A DNA stretch of 64,000 nt from Micromussa lordhowensis (GCA_964020085.1 OZ026600.1:19879645-19943644); one strand, 5' to 3'; numbered from the stretch's first letter, positions 47,274 through 58,595 are shown. Numbers and translations: made by a program. The notes: a model not told the origin generated them from the sequence alone.

Positions 47274-49491
47274 ATGTACGGAGCAGAAAGCCTCTACTTT
47301 GAGATGAACTCAGATAAAACAGAAACTGAAGCAAGAATCTACGAGAACATAGTCGGCGAGAGTGCAACTCCTGGGGTGGAACATGCGAGCTTTAGATTAA
47401 TGTGTAGCCAAGGATCTGAAGAGAAGAGCCAAGCGTCAGCAGAACTTGAAAATCCGTCTCAAAATGACACGGTTGTTGTGCGGCGAATGCTGTTCTTTAT
47501 GTCCACAGTTGCGTTTGTTGCTCTTGTGGCTGCAACTGCTGCTTTGTTTTTGGCAGCGATGAAGTCTCGGAACGATTCGTCTGCAAAAGTGCAGGGTAAG
47601 CATAATTATTTTGCATTTTCGTAGCTGGGGGATCAGTTTGAGCCTCTATCGATCTAAAAGCGTACTCAACCTTAATATGTATTTCCAGAGTTCAATTTCA
47701 AAAATGGACGAAGTGGCACACGTTCCTCAAAAAAACGTGGAGAATTTGGTCATCTCACGGCGTAGGTGTTTTGTAAAGGACGTTTGTGAGATGCAGTGTT
47801 GCCGTCGTGGGTATCCTTTTCTCATTGCTTCTGAGCATCATTACTAAGTGCATAAATCATGTTGCATAAATCATGTTGCAACAATCATGCAGCGCCGTCA
47901 TACATCAAGCGCGCGCGCTTGGGCAAGTATGTAGGGCTTCATATCGATTGTGTTTACTTCACCCGCAGTTTACTTTCTTAAATGGTGGGTGACCTGCTCT
48001 GTTTCGCTTTTTTGCTCAGTTCACTGACTTTTTTTAGATAAGTAGCAAATATTTCGCCTTTTCTGCCCTCATGCGACCGAAGTTTTCGTCGAATGTTTAC
48101 GGGCAGGACTAAAACGTGTTCTTTTTCTACACCTATTCTACCTCAAGGAACGAAATCAACTGCAAACATTTACTTCATATAGTTAGTTGTGTTGAAATTT
48201 ATTGCTGATGGTTGTAAGTTAAAATCATATTAAAATAACGAAAGCTTCTTGAACAGTCTTAATGCGCTTTATCTCGATAACGAGCCCATATTTTTTGGCA
48301 AGTTTATCTTTACCTCACTGTATAGGTCTGCATACGAGCCAAGTGTCTCATCGGGCCGGAGCTTATCCCGGTTTCCGTAGCATAAAGCAACTAGGGATAT
48401 TTCAATTTCAATTATATCGGTTTTATCCTTTTCTGTCAACTCCATGCCTCGTTATCAAAATTATTACGTTTTACGCTCCCTGGTGTGTAGAAAAAAGACC
48501 TTGGAAAGGGACCTGGCTAGTCAATTGTTGGTGGAAGAATAATGAATTCGTTGGAAAGAACTGCTTATGATAAATTGTTGCGTAAAGCAGACGATTTGCT
48601 TTGTACTTAGGTCACATGATATTTTTTGGCGTCTTAGATTTTGGAAGCTCAAGGACGATAGAGTCTCAAGATTACGACAGAATTGTCAAGATCGCTGCGA
48701 ACATTACAGCGTTAGTCAAGGAAACGGTAATTGTATTCTGTGTCAGTGCCATAGGTGTAATGTATTTACGGACTGTTTCTTGCCGTGTTATTGCTCTTGG
48801 CAAGTGCTGTGAACAAAAGTTGTCGAACTTTCAGTCGCTCGGAGGTTTGCGCTCACAACGAGGGCAGATGTAAAGCACTCATTCGCGTGATCAAATAGTT
48901 GTTCTACTTGCTTATTAACAAGTCTTCCGTTATCAATATGAATGAATGGTATTCCTTTAGTTTTAATACACTGACTGACAAAATCGCACACACAAAAATA
49001 AGGTGAATATGACATGAAATATGACACAAAACAGATGTTTAAGGGTAATAATTTTACCACTTTGACATCAGGAAAGGATTATGAAAAACCTTACGACACG
49101 TCTATCATCGACACAACAGGAGCTCGATGTACTAAAGGAACAACGGTTTGGACAGAATTTGAGTGGACTAAGAAACATATGGAAAGCACTGAATGATACA
49201 GTAGAAAAGACAGCTGTCTTAACTAACAAGGTAATATTGTCAACTGAGTAGCATGGCTATTCCATTTAGGTAAGAGATGAAACGAAGGTGAGTGCAACAC
49301 GATTCCCGGGAGGTACTCCCTATATAATGGGCTTTATTGAAAACTGGATCATTGGATAATGCAATTCGAGACTTTTCATTGGCTTAGCCATCATGGTATA
49401 TGAGCCATTATACCATGATCTACAAAAATGGCGTGCGTATGCGTGATTTTTTGGGCCTTTTTGTTTTCATTGTAGTCTAGTTCTTTATTTT

Positions 49492-49549
<58 letters not shown>

Positions 49550-49572
49550 TATAGCCAACTCGGCGCTACGCT

Positions 49573-49624
<52 letters not shown>

Positions 49625-51247
49625 TGAAATATGGGCTTCAGGCTTCAGGTATATAAAAGGGCAGGGATTTTACAAGCTTAGCTATATGAAAGGGTAGGGA
49701 AATCTGTCATTTAGTTATTTTAAAGGGTCTTTTATTAAAATATTTCGAACAGACGCACCTAATGGCTGTATCATTTCATTTATTACGCACTACGTGAAAA
49801 CTTAACACGTGCCAGTTGCGAAAGTATAATTATAGGTCTACGAAATGGGCACCTTTTCTGTCAAAATGGTGTACAAAAGGGAAAGGGGCTGGACCTCGAG
49901 GGGAGCCTCCCCGTATAAAACTTAGTAGACTGTGATCACATGAAGGGAGCAAAGAGCGAACATCTTCGGTGGTCAAACACATAAAGATACAGAAGAAAAG
50001 GCCTAGCTTGTGATTGTGAGCTAGAAAACGCCTTTGTTCAAGGGCTTTGATTTGGGATTTTGTTTCGACACCACGTGTTTCTTCAAACTATTGCGTAATA
50101 CCCCAGAGAGCTAGACCTTTACAGAAACTATATTAGAATCAGAGAGCATAAATATAGAGGGTTCATCCAGGTGCTAATTTAACCATTTTACCAAGGAAAT
50201 ACATTAGAGAGAAAGAGGGAGGCTGTACGTTTTCTGCAACAACTTCAAGATGTTGGAATCACCTCCCTGTTCTCAAATACTTTGAAGAATGCTTTATATA
50301 AACTAAATTAAGCCAACTTTTTTAAAACTTTTAGATCTTGATCTTGTATACATAGTGATTTTTAAGTAGGTTTTAAATAAGTTCTTAATTAGGCTATTAA
50401 TTATTAAAGGTTTTCAAAATATGTATATAGAGGGACACAAGTTCATTAGTTTTTTAACTATTAAGTGTCACCCTCTTTAAATAAAGATTGATTAATTGAT
50501 TGATCTAGGGGGCTTACACTAGCGTTTAGTCATCTGTTGCATATATTGTATAAAACGAACTACCAATCCTTTAGTTTTCAAAGTATTCGGACTCTTCAAC
50601 GTACTCGTCGTGATGAGAGACGTCATGAGAGACGTAAAGTTACTCCTATAATCCACAGGTCAATAACATAAGCAAGATGGCGGGTCCTAGTGGACCTCCG
50701 GGAATCAATGGAAGTCAAGGCGCCGCTGGTCTCATGGGAGCAATGGGTCCCCCAGGCCCCAAGGGAGCGGGGAACTTTAGTTCATGCCAGTACAAAGTGG
50801 AGGCGGGAGATTGGACTCCAGGCAATCCCAACACCCTAGCAAGCAAAACTGAACCCACTGTAAGTACGGCAGATAATTACATGTACACGTTTTAGGTTTA
50901 AATCTTTTGTCTCCCTTTTCAGTAGAAGTTTTCATTATAGGATGCCAACTGTGTTAAAATAGAAAAGGCACAGTGCACAGAAATACTTTTAACGATTAAC
51001 TTTGTGATTGTTTTTAGTATTTCAATAACAAAATTAAACTATGGTTCTTCCACAGGGGAAGAAAATACTGGGAGCAGCTTGTTCCACGAATTTTGCAGCC
51101 GAGTATAATCTATTATCCCAGCAACAGGCATCCGGAAAGTGGAAATACGTATGCACCTGCAAAGGAACTTCCACTCTTTTTATTCCACACATAGGAGAGA
51201 CCAAGAATTGCTACCTGCATTACTGGGAATGTCCTTTAACAACTTAA
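47274..51247 (+). CDS. Gene B: short-stalk type II collagen-like membrane protein with YFEM and YENI tail motifs
   Basis: Exons: 47274-47595, 48638-48726, 49072-49230, 50659-50859, 51056-51247 (320 residues; ATG 47241 would add 11). The cytoplasmic tail (residues 1-70) has tyrosine motifs Y8-FEM (YxxM type) and Y23-ENI. The transmembrane segment is about 72-95 (MLFFMSTVAFVALVAATAAL), preceded by arginines, so type II. Two stalk exons follow. The first parallels gene A exon 2 (same length and phase). The second contains IWKALNDTVEKT, matching gene A exon 5. The collagen exon has about ten Gly-X-Y triplets (GPSGPPGINGSQGAAG first). The last exon has the six-cysteine domain ending CYLHYWECPLTT. 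Start 47274 is chosen because it aligns with gene C. No extra stalk exons were found at 49231-50658. Confidence 0.78.
48334..48411 (-). mobile_element. SINE fragment (3' part only)
   Basis: The stretch shares CCGGAGCTTATCCCGGTTTC and TGTAGCAT/CGTAGCAT..AAGC with the 3' part of the SINE at 62235-62534. The tRNA-related head is missing. It lies in gene B intron 1. Confidence 0.65.
49512..49625. repeat. Palindromic MITE, 50-bp arms
   Basis: The left arm ACAATTATTCCACTCGCGC, with TTGGATATGAGATGAT further in, is matched inversely by the right arm, with a loop of about ten bases. It lies in gene B intron 3. Confidence 0.75.
50140..50496 (+). mobile_element. LINE 3' relic with ATTGATT tail
   Basis: The last codons of a LINE-like frame (FSNTLKNALYKLN and stop) are followed by an AT-rich tail ending AATAAAGATTGATTAATTGAT. 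This is the style of tail also seen, inverted, at 62766-62790. Strongly truncated, in gene B intron 3. Confidence 0.45.
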
Positions 51248-52532
51248 TTATAATATTTCATACTTCTCATTTGCTAGTTCTATCACTGCCTAAGTGTACC
51301 GATGTATTTTTATAATAACGCAGCCTTGTATAGTTATAAACTGATTTAGATCAATGAAATGCAAACAAATGTGCGTGAATACTGCAAATGCTACTTTTGG
51401 ATGACTCGACACTCAAGTGAAAACGGACGTTCTCTATATACTTTCCTTTTGTCATTAATATTGTCTGATCATAGCTAACCGCGCAGAGCCTAGAGGTATG
51501 TATATGTCCAAGACCAATGGTCATTCACTGAAATTTGCTCGAGCATGGCTTACCTTTACAATACAAGACAATGCAACAAACGTTGATTAGAATACATTTC
51601 TGATGACCCATAATGTATTGATTTTCTTAAAAGAAACTAAGTTTTTTTTTTTTTGGGAGAGAGTAAAATTGTGTTGTACAGGTAGTTTACATGGCTAATA
51701 GATGGCGGATAAATTAACCTCTAGATTACGCAATGGAAAAAAAAAATTTTCATACGAAAGGACGAAACTTCCTGTGAGATTCTCCATCCCAGCTGATTCA
51801 CAAATAGCTGCTTCTTTTATAGATGGATGGATTTATAGCACGCGGGAGGCGGGGACTGGGGATGTGTAATCTCAGGTGGACAAAATTGTCCGCTTTGCTC
51901 AAAACTGCTCCCCATGCCTCCTCCGTCACGTCGCTCCTCAAAACACCAATCCAATTGTTTCTCCAAAAGTTTGTTTCTGATTTCTTAGACTATCCCAATG
52001 GTATGCTTTCCAATTGTAACTAAATACACCATGCAGTCTTCCTTAAGCTAAAGAAATAAAGTCTGAGTAAAAAATAACTCCTTCTTCACATTGGGTTCGA
52101 TATTCTTAAAGGTTCGTAACAGTCTGTTAGTGTTTAGCTACAGGTATTTGTGAATTACAGTTTTGGGTTCAATAAAAATAATCAACCACAATACAGGAAA
52201 TTCGCAGAAAAGTTTCGTCAAGGTCAGGTTTGTTTGCGTCATCCTCGCCTGGAGTATGAATTTAATGCCACACTAAGGAAAGCATCTGTCACAGTAAGTC
52301 CTTTAACGATGCATGCTTAGCTGATTATAGGTTACAAAAAAAACGAACAGGTCATCTGAATGAAAACATTTACCACGGCAAAGATGACAGATATTTGTGT
52401 GTTTGTGAAACACGCCTCGACATGAAAATAAACCAGCATAAGGTCACGTGACAGTTTTTGGAATACTTGCTTTCGATATACTGCTTTGATTCCTTTTAGC
52501 AAGCGGAAGTCACAGCGCTGCATCTGTCAGAG
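51248..52532. other. Between genes B and C, possible 5' untranslated exon of gene C
   Basis: The sequence at about 52197-52292 is bounded by CAATACAG and GTAAGT and could be a non-coding first exon of gene C. A second acceptor (AAGTCACAG) sits 17 bases before the gene C ATG. Otherwise nothing is recognised beyond the 3' untranslated region of gene B. Confidence 0.35.
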
Positions 52533-55500
52533 ATGAATGAGGCACACGAAAACCAATACTTGGAGCTGGACTCAGGTAAAACAGAAACTGAGCCAACAAT
52601 CTATGATGAGGTAGTCGCTAAGAGTTCAACTCCTGCTGTGGAAAAAACGAGCTATGAGATGTGCAGCCGACAAACTGTGAAGAAAATACAAACATCAGCA
52701 GATCCTGATAGCGCGTGTCAACCTGACACGGTCTTCTTGCGGCGAATGTTGCTCTTTATGTCCGCAGTTGCTGTTGTCGCTCTTCTGACTGCAGCTGCTG
52801 CCTTGTTTCTAGCTATGACAGCGATGAAGGGTAAGCATAATTATGCGTATTTACGAAGTAGTTAAGTTCCATCAGCTAGATTAATATGTACAACAAATCG
52901 GATCCGCTAAGAGTGATCTTGCGGGATCATTCGGGACAGTACCCTGTCCAATATGAGAAAATATTGGACCGGCAATGGAGCAATCTGACTGTATGATTTT
53001 AGCTTTTGTCCCCTTGAACTGATCTAGTTGTGTAATAAGAGCAAAACTGCCATGACTCTCCCAGGCATTCCAATCGATGAAAATTGATTACTGAAAAGCA
53101 ATTAGTCTATTGCTACATGCGGTTTTACGTGATATCCTAGAAGTAAGTTATCACACGAAGCCAAAGGCTGAATCTGATAACACTCAACTTTGCAGCCACA
53201 ACCTTTTGCTGCCAGATAAACTCGGAAGATAATTGTCAGCAATTACGGAGACGGACACCTCCATAATACATATATAACTGAGTCCCAGCGAAACCAGAAT
53301 TCATAAAATCTCTTCCGCTACAATATGGCCACCTCCATAAATACATGTACGGACACTCAGATCTGGCCCTTGGGTATCCCTTTTAAAGAGGCTGGACTGC
53401 ATCTATTGCTTTTGTTTTGGCGCACGACACGATTTTTTTTTTTTTTTTTTTTTTTTTGCAGTTATGAATTATTTACTAAATGAAGAGTTATTTGACTCCA
53501 CAGAAAATCAGTCGAGGGAAGCAAAACACGTATGGAAAAAAATCAATGCAACTGTAGAAGAAACAGGGGAATTAACTAACAAGGTAATTTAGATAACTGA
53601 GTCAGTGGTATGGCTTTTTCGTTTCTGAAAAGAATGTGACTACAAAACGTTTCAGTCAAAGTATTATACAGTAGCGTAGAGGTAGGACGTCTGTAGTAGA
53701 GACTGTAATTTTATGGCATGTCTACGAAAGTCATGCATACGTTAGAGCGCCCCATGTAACTTAAACAACGATAGAAGGTTAAGGATTTTCAGCAAAATGT
53801 ACCCACAGTTGTATCTGAGTGAGGGCACTATATGGTGGGGCATTAAAATGACAATGTGCTGGACAAAGGATCGAGCGATCAGTGTTTCAGCCCTGGCTAA
53901 GTGGTTTTACAGTAAGCGAATTGCTGGGTACCCTCAAAGATTGCTGGGAGGCATTTGCATGAACATAGGAGGGGAAGGAGTAGTTACTTAATTACTTTGT
54001 TGTTGAATTACCTAGTAATATAGTTACTCTTGGAAGTTAATAGTTGATCAGTTTCGTCTTCTTAATTACTCTTAGTGACTTAGTGACTTAATGCTCGCTG
54101 CCGAGGCATTACCAAGATTTTAAATGCTTCTAAATATTTTGTATTTTACATTTTATACTTGTATTTTACATTTTATGCTTAATTGTATTTTGCATTTTAT
54201 TCTGTAAGTAATGTTATTACCATTTTAATATAGATTCATATTGTAACTATTTCTACACGACCCCACAAGCTTTGAGCTTTAAACCTTATCGTGTTTAAAT
54301 AAAGGATATGATGATGATGATGACTTAGATACCTGCAGTTCGACCCTATTAATCGGCCATCCATTGCCGTTGCCATTATCATTACCATTACCATTACCAT
54401 TACCATTACCATTACCATTACCATTACCATTACCATTACCATTACCATTACCATTACCATTACCATTACCATTACCATTACCATTACTATTACTATTACT
54501 ATTACTATTACTATTACTATTACTATTACTATTACTATTACTAACTCAAAACCTACTCTCTCACTAACTCACTAATTTACTTTCTTGCTTAAGGACGTTC
54601 GAGCTAATTGTTTCTGCGCATCCTTACTGCGCACTCAAATTCACACGTGACATCATGCATCGATGCGTGCGCCAAACCTTAAAATGAACAACAATAGGGC
54701 AGATGATTATTGCTATAGTTTTGCCTGGCTTTAACGATCTTGGACGTTCGGTGACCCCAATTTTTCTTTTGATGGATCATATTCTCTAACGATTTTCTAC
54801 CTATAGCGAATAAATGAAGGAAATCTATCGATTAGAAGTTTGAATTGTTTGCAAAATGCACCATCGAGTTCCGTTTTTTAGCTCTATAAACCCCTGTAGA
54901 CGATGCTGAATTGCGTGCGTAGTTTTCCACACGCTTTATCTCTGAAACGAAGTCGGTGAACCCGACTGTTTTTTTGGCATTTTTAACACCAGTAACTCAC
55001 TATCTGACTACAGAAAAAGCTTTTAAAAAAATCTATCGACTGGAAAATTTCGCGCGAACGTCCTTGAGGTATTTACTTGTTAGCTTGCTTCCTTGCTTAA
55101 TTTTGAATGAGCTCCCTTGTTTAGTTCAGATGAGCAATATTGAAGGAAGGATTCTTATACGAATTGCAATAAGTCCAGTACATCTTCCGATAATACTTAT
55201 CTGCAAAAATCGCAAACTGCAATTAAAAATTGGTTCATACTTAGCGTGCGTACATGTATATCGAGTTATGGATGCACGCGGGAAGGTTCAGAGAGCACGA
55301 GAGAAGCGTAAGAGTCTAGTACATCTTCCGATAATACTTATCTGCAAAAATCGCAAACTGCAATTAAAAAATTGGTTCATACTTAGCGTGCGTACATGTA
55401 TATCGAGTTATGGATGCACGCGGGAAGGTTCGGAGAGCACGAGAGAAGCGTAAGAGTTACTTGAGGCGCAGCCGTGTGCAACTATAGCTTCTTGAGTGCT

Positions 55501-58500
55501 CTACAAACTACCAAGTGCATTCATAACTCGATATACCCACAGCTAAGAGCAATTCTTTTATAACATAGCGACAACAACTTGGGAGCCAAGACATATTTTA
55601 TTTGTGATTGACTACAAAGTTCTTAAGCGGCCTTCACAAGCAAACTAAAGCTGGCACACTCGTGTTGGCAAACTCCAGTTGGTGCATGTGAACGGCACAA
55701 AGACAGTCGGCAAACACGCTGGCAAACTAATACTGTTGGCGACAAACAGAACTTGCCTCTATTCTCGCCAACTTTTTTACCAACTTTTTCGTGTTGTTTA
55801 ACTCGTATTCAGTGACGTGTGAACGATTGAAAAACGTGTGTTGGTAACTGTCAACCAATCAAAACACGCGCTCTTATCACGTGACTTTCGTGACACCTCA
55901 CAAAATGGCGGACGGATGTCAAGTTTGATCCATGCGCAAAACCGTTTTGATGGCCGCTGCATCTTCTGAGCGAAGCTCTTGAACGAGGTTGTTCGACACG
56001 CCAAGGGAGAGATTTCTGCTGATATACGGTTCTGTCGAAACCTTTCTATTTCTCAACCACTTTCTGTTTCTTCTCCAGCGGTTAACATAAAATTGCACCA
56101 AGACACAAGCGGCAACTCTACGTGAGTGCCACTGCGCTACGTCGGCCGTGTTGCAAATTAGCGTGTGTTGTGATTGGACGCGTGAAGGCACGTGTTTGCC
56201 AACTGATTTTCAAGTTTCCAACACGAGTTTGCCAACTTTAGTTTGCCATGTGAAGGCCGCTTTACAGTGCACGGTGAAGGAATACAAAGAATCCCATTGC
56301 CTGGTTAGAAACACGCCTCAATCAGTTGCGCGACAGTTGAAAGAAAATGTTTTATCGGGTTCCTAAAATTGTCAATGAAAAATTCACTTTCTTGAATCAA
56401 TGAAAACAGTGTAGACAAATCAAGTCCAAAATAATCAATGAAAATAAAGACAAACAAAGTCAAAATACTCACACACCTTAGCCTGGTAAAAGTCAAAGGC
56501 TCGAAGTAGGGTTTGGATTATTTAGAATGATGTTCACATTGCCTAAACTTAACAAAAGGAACTCGCAGGTAAACTCTAAAGAAAATTTGCAGTTAAAATG
56601 AAACTGCACACGTCATGTTATTTAAGCTTATTTAAGCATGACCGTGCGTAAGTAGAGATTTTTACCATGATTCCTCAATAGGAATTACGTAGGACAAGCG
56701 CGCGCGCTATGTTATAAAACATGATGTCCTGTACTGGGATTCTTCTTGTAAGAGCGGCAACAACAACAACCTTTATTGCATTCCCAGAAATCGCTGCAGC
56801 ATTGGAGAAACAAAATGCTGAAATAAAGTCGAAGCTGATGACGATGTTGTTATGGTAAATATGTATTTCTCGTTCCCTTTCTTTCAGGAAAAGAATACAA
56901 GTGAGCTGTGGCTGGCAATACAGAAATCGTCCAAAAGAATTGACAATCTATCAGCCCTTTTGCCTTTAGTGAATGCAAGTCTAGACGAAAAAATCATTCA
57001 CGTTCGACAACAAATCTCACAGTTTGATCAAAAGGTATGAGTTGAGTTTCGTAAAATTGCGGCAATATGTGTCAGTGTTTGTTTCAGTGGTTCCTTGCCT
57101 GCTTAGGCCTGCTAAGGCCTAGGGCAAACGTCGAATCCAAGTCGCGTCGAATAAATTAAAAATAGATGCGACATAGAGTCGACTTAATTTCAGCGTGGCA
57201 GCAAACGTCGAACCTCCGTCGATCCTATTTCACAAGTTTCACTTGTCCCCGTGCTATTCACTCGATGCGCGGCTAGTTACTGCTAGGACTTGCTAGCAAA
57301 ATGCAGAAATACAGTGCTCGTACAATTAATTGCGACAACTAGAAAGAGAAGACTCTTATTTCATAGAGCACTGAAAACAGTGTATTAGAGACGACAGGTT
57401 TTGGTCTAATTAGCATGCTTGACCGTGCTTTTGTTAGCGAACAACAAAGGAGAAGCAGTCTTGAGCAGCGGTCTTCATGTCAGCAATGACTTTCTATAGT
57501 TCGCCATTCCCGATCGCGAAATTATCTTTGTACAGCGCATGCTCGTCAGGGGGGAAAATAGCGTTTGACAGATGGGGGAGTATGTATTTTTATGACATTT
57601 GCCCAGTCCATCACATTTAAATCAATTATTTTGTGATTGGTATGATTTATGAATCGAGTTCAGCGCGAGTCTAGAGCGGCGTTTGCTGAAACGCCGAACC
57701 ACTGTCGCATTATTCGATTTGGCAAGTCAAACCTATTCTAGAGTCGAACCAATTAATTTGAGTCGAATTTAATTACAGCAAACGTCGCACCATTCATGCG
57801 CCTATTTCAAAATAAATAGGTTCGACGAATCAAATTCGACTTAGATTCGACTTAGACGTTTGCCCTAGGCCTTAGATTTGACGTTTGCCCTAGGCCTTTC
57901 TTGCTTACTTACTTATTTCTGTACTTCAAACTGTGGAATTCACGATTCAATGGTAATACCTGATGGCAAATTTGGTCTTCCTACATGTTCAATTTCTTAA
58001 GTTGTAAGGTTCTTATAAACCACAGGTCAATAATATGAGCAAAATGACGGGTCCTATCGGACCTCCAGGTTTTAATGGAAGCCAAGGCGCTGCTGGTCCC
58101 ATGGGAGCTGGAAACTTAAGTTCATGCCAGTACAAAGTGAAGGCGGGAAATGTTATTCCAGGCACTACCAAGGCCTCAGTATATGATACTGAACCCATTG
58201 TAAGTATGGTAGATAATTATGTGTTTTGCTTTCAGAATGAAATTTGTTGTATTTATTTCGTGATGTCGCGCTCTCAGTAAGTTTCACACCTACTAAAAAA
58301 ATATAAAGAAATACAAGGCGCAAAGAAAAACAGGAGAAATCATATTGTAGAAACGTACTTTTAACGATTGATTTTGCGATAACTGTTTGTGATTGATTTG
58401 ATTACTCGACAGGATAAGATAATATTGGGAGCAACTTGTTCCACGAATTTTGCAGCAGAGTATAACTTATTATCCCAGCAACAGGGATCTGGAAAGTGGA

Positions 58501-58595
58501 GATACGTGTGCATCTGCAAAGGAACGTCCACTCATTTTGCACCACGCCCTGGAGTTACCAAACAGTGTTTCCTACATTACTGGCAATGTCCTTAA
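52533..58595 (+). CDS. Gene C: short-stalk type II collagen-like membrane protein with YLEL, YDEV and YEMC tail motifs
   Basis: Exons: 52533-52830, 53462-53583, 56888-57034, 58026-58199, 58413-58595 (307 residues). The tail (residues 1-71) aligns with gene B throughout (shared KTETE, STP/ATP, two arginines before the membrane) and has Y9-LEL, Y24-DEV and Y41-EMC. Transmembrane segment about 72-95 (MLLFMSAVAVVALLTAAAAL). Stalk exon 2 ends KKINATVEETGELTNK, equivalent to genes A and B. Stalk exon 3 (LWLAIQKSSKRIDNLSALL) is coiled-coil-like. The collagen part has seven triplets (GPIGPPGFNGSQGAAG first) and the six-cysteine domain ends HYWQCP, three residues shorter than in A and B. Exon 2 follows a 25-T pyrimidine tract; a second in-frame acceptor at 53504 is possible. 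Introns hold hexamer repeats, a LINE tail, a 141-bp duplication and three DNA transposon relics. Confidence 0.78.
53990..54322 (+). mobile_element. LINE 3' tail with GAT repeat end
   Basis: An AT-rich stretch with repeated TTTTACATTTTAT leads to ACCCCACAAGCTTTGAGCTT, TTTAAATAAAGG and a terminal run of ATG/GAT triplets (54308-54322). This is the usual 3' end of a truncated LINE. No convincing coding remnant precedes it. It lies in gene C intron 2. Confidence 0.5.
54361..54543. repeat. ACCATT then ACTATT hexamer array
   Basis: About 20 copies of ACCATT pass abruptly into about nine copies of ACTATT (from about 54488), with a few variants at the left edge. It follows closely on the GAT tail of the LINE relic. 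The Leu-Pro and Met-Val open frames here are repeat artefacts. Confidence 0.95.
54591..55065. mobile_element. MITE with AAGGACGTTCG terminal inverted repeats
   Basis: It begins AAGGACGTTCG and ends CGAACGTCCTT, about 475 bp, in gene C intron 2. No transposase frame or clear target duplication is seen. Confidence 0.65.
55177..55457. repeat. Tandem duplication of a 141-bp unit
   Basis: Two adjacent copies (55177-55317 and 55318-55457) are almost identical from GTACATCTTCCGATAATAC through AGAGAAGCGTAAGAGT. They differ by one A in a homopolymer and one A/G change, so the duplication is recent. Confidence 0.92.
55626..56261 (-). mobile_element. Non-autonomous Harbinger element with TTA target duplication
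   Basis: The 636-bp element starts AGCGGCCTTCACA and ends TGTGAAGGCCGCT, with further imperfect inverted matches (CAAACTAAAG, TTGGCA). TTA flanks both sides (55623-55625, 56262-56264). The minus-strand frame at 55919-56191 contains LVQELRSEDAAAIKTVLRMD, a sequence style I know from the N-terminal part of Harbinger transposases, and then stops. The catalytic DDE region is missing. Confidence 0.7.
57114..57898. mobile_element. DNA transposon relic with AAGGCCTAGGGCAAACGTCGA ends
   Basis: The left end AAGGCCTAGGGCAAACGTCG is answered by GACGTTTGCCCTAGGCCTT ending at 57872. The last roughly 24 bp are then repeated once more to 57898. Many internal copies of GTCGAA/TTCGAC occur near both ends. 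It lies between gene C exons 3 and 4. Confidence 0.7.

Noticed and set aside
54236..54567. Met-Val and Leu-Pro repeat proteins
   Set aside because: Pure translation of the ACCATT/ACTATT array.
56787..56857. Possible extra gene C stalk exon (coiled-coil-like, EKQNAEIKSKL)
   Set aside because: It starts after a plausible acceptor, but its only good donor leaves phase 2 while the next exon begins in phase 0, so it cannot be joined without breaking the frame.
58013..58198. 61-codon minus-strand Pro/Gly frame
   Set aside because: Reverse complement of the gene C collagen exon. Collagen-coding DNA is also Gly/Pro-rich on the other strand.
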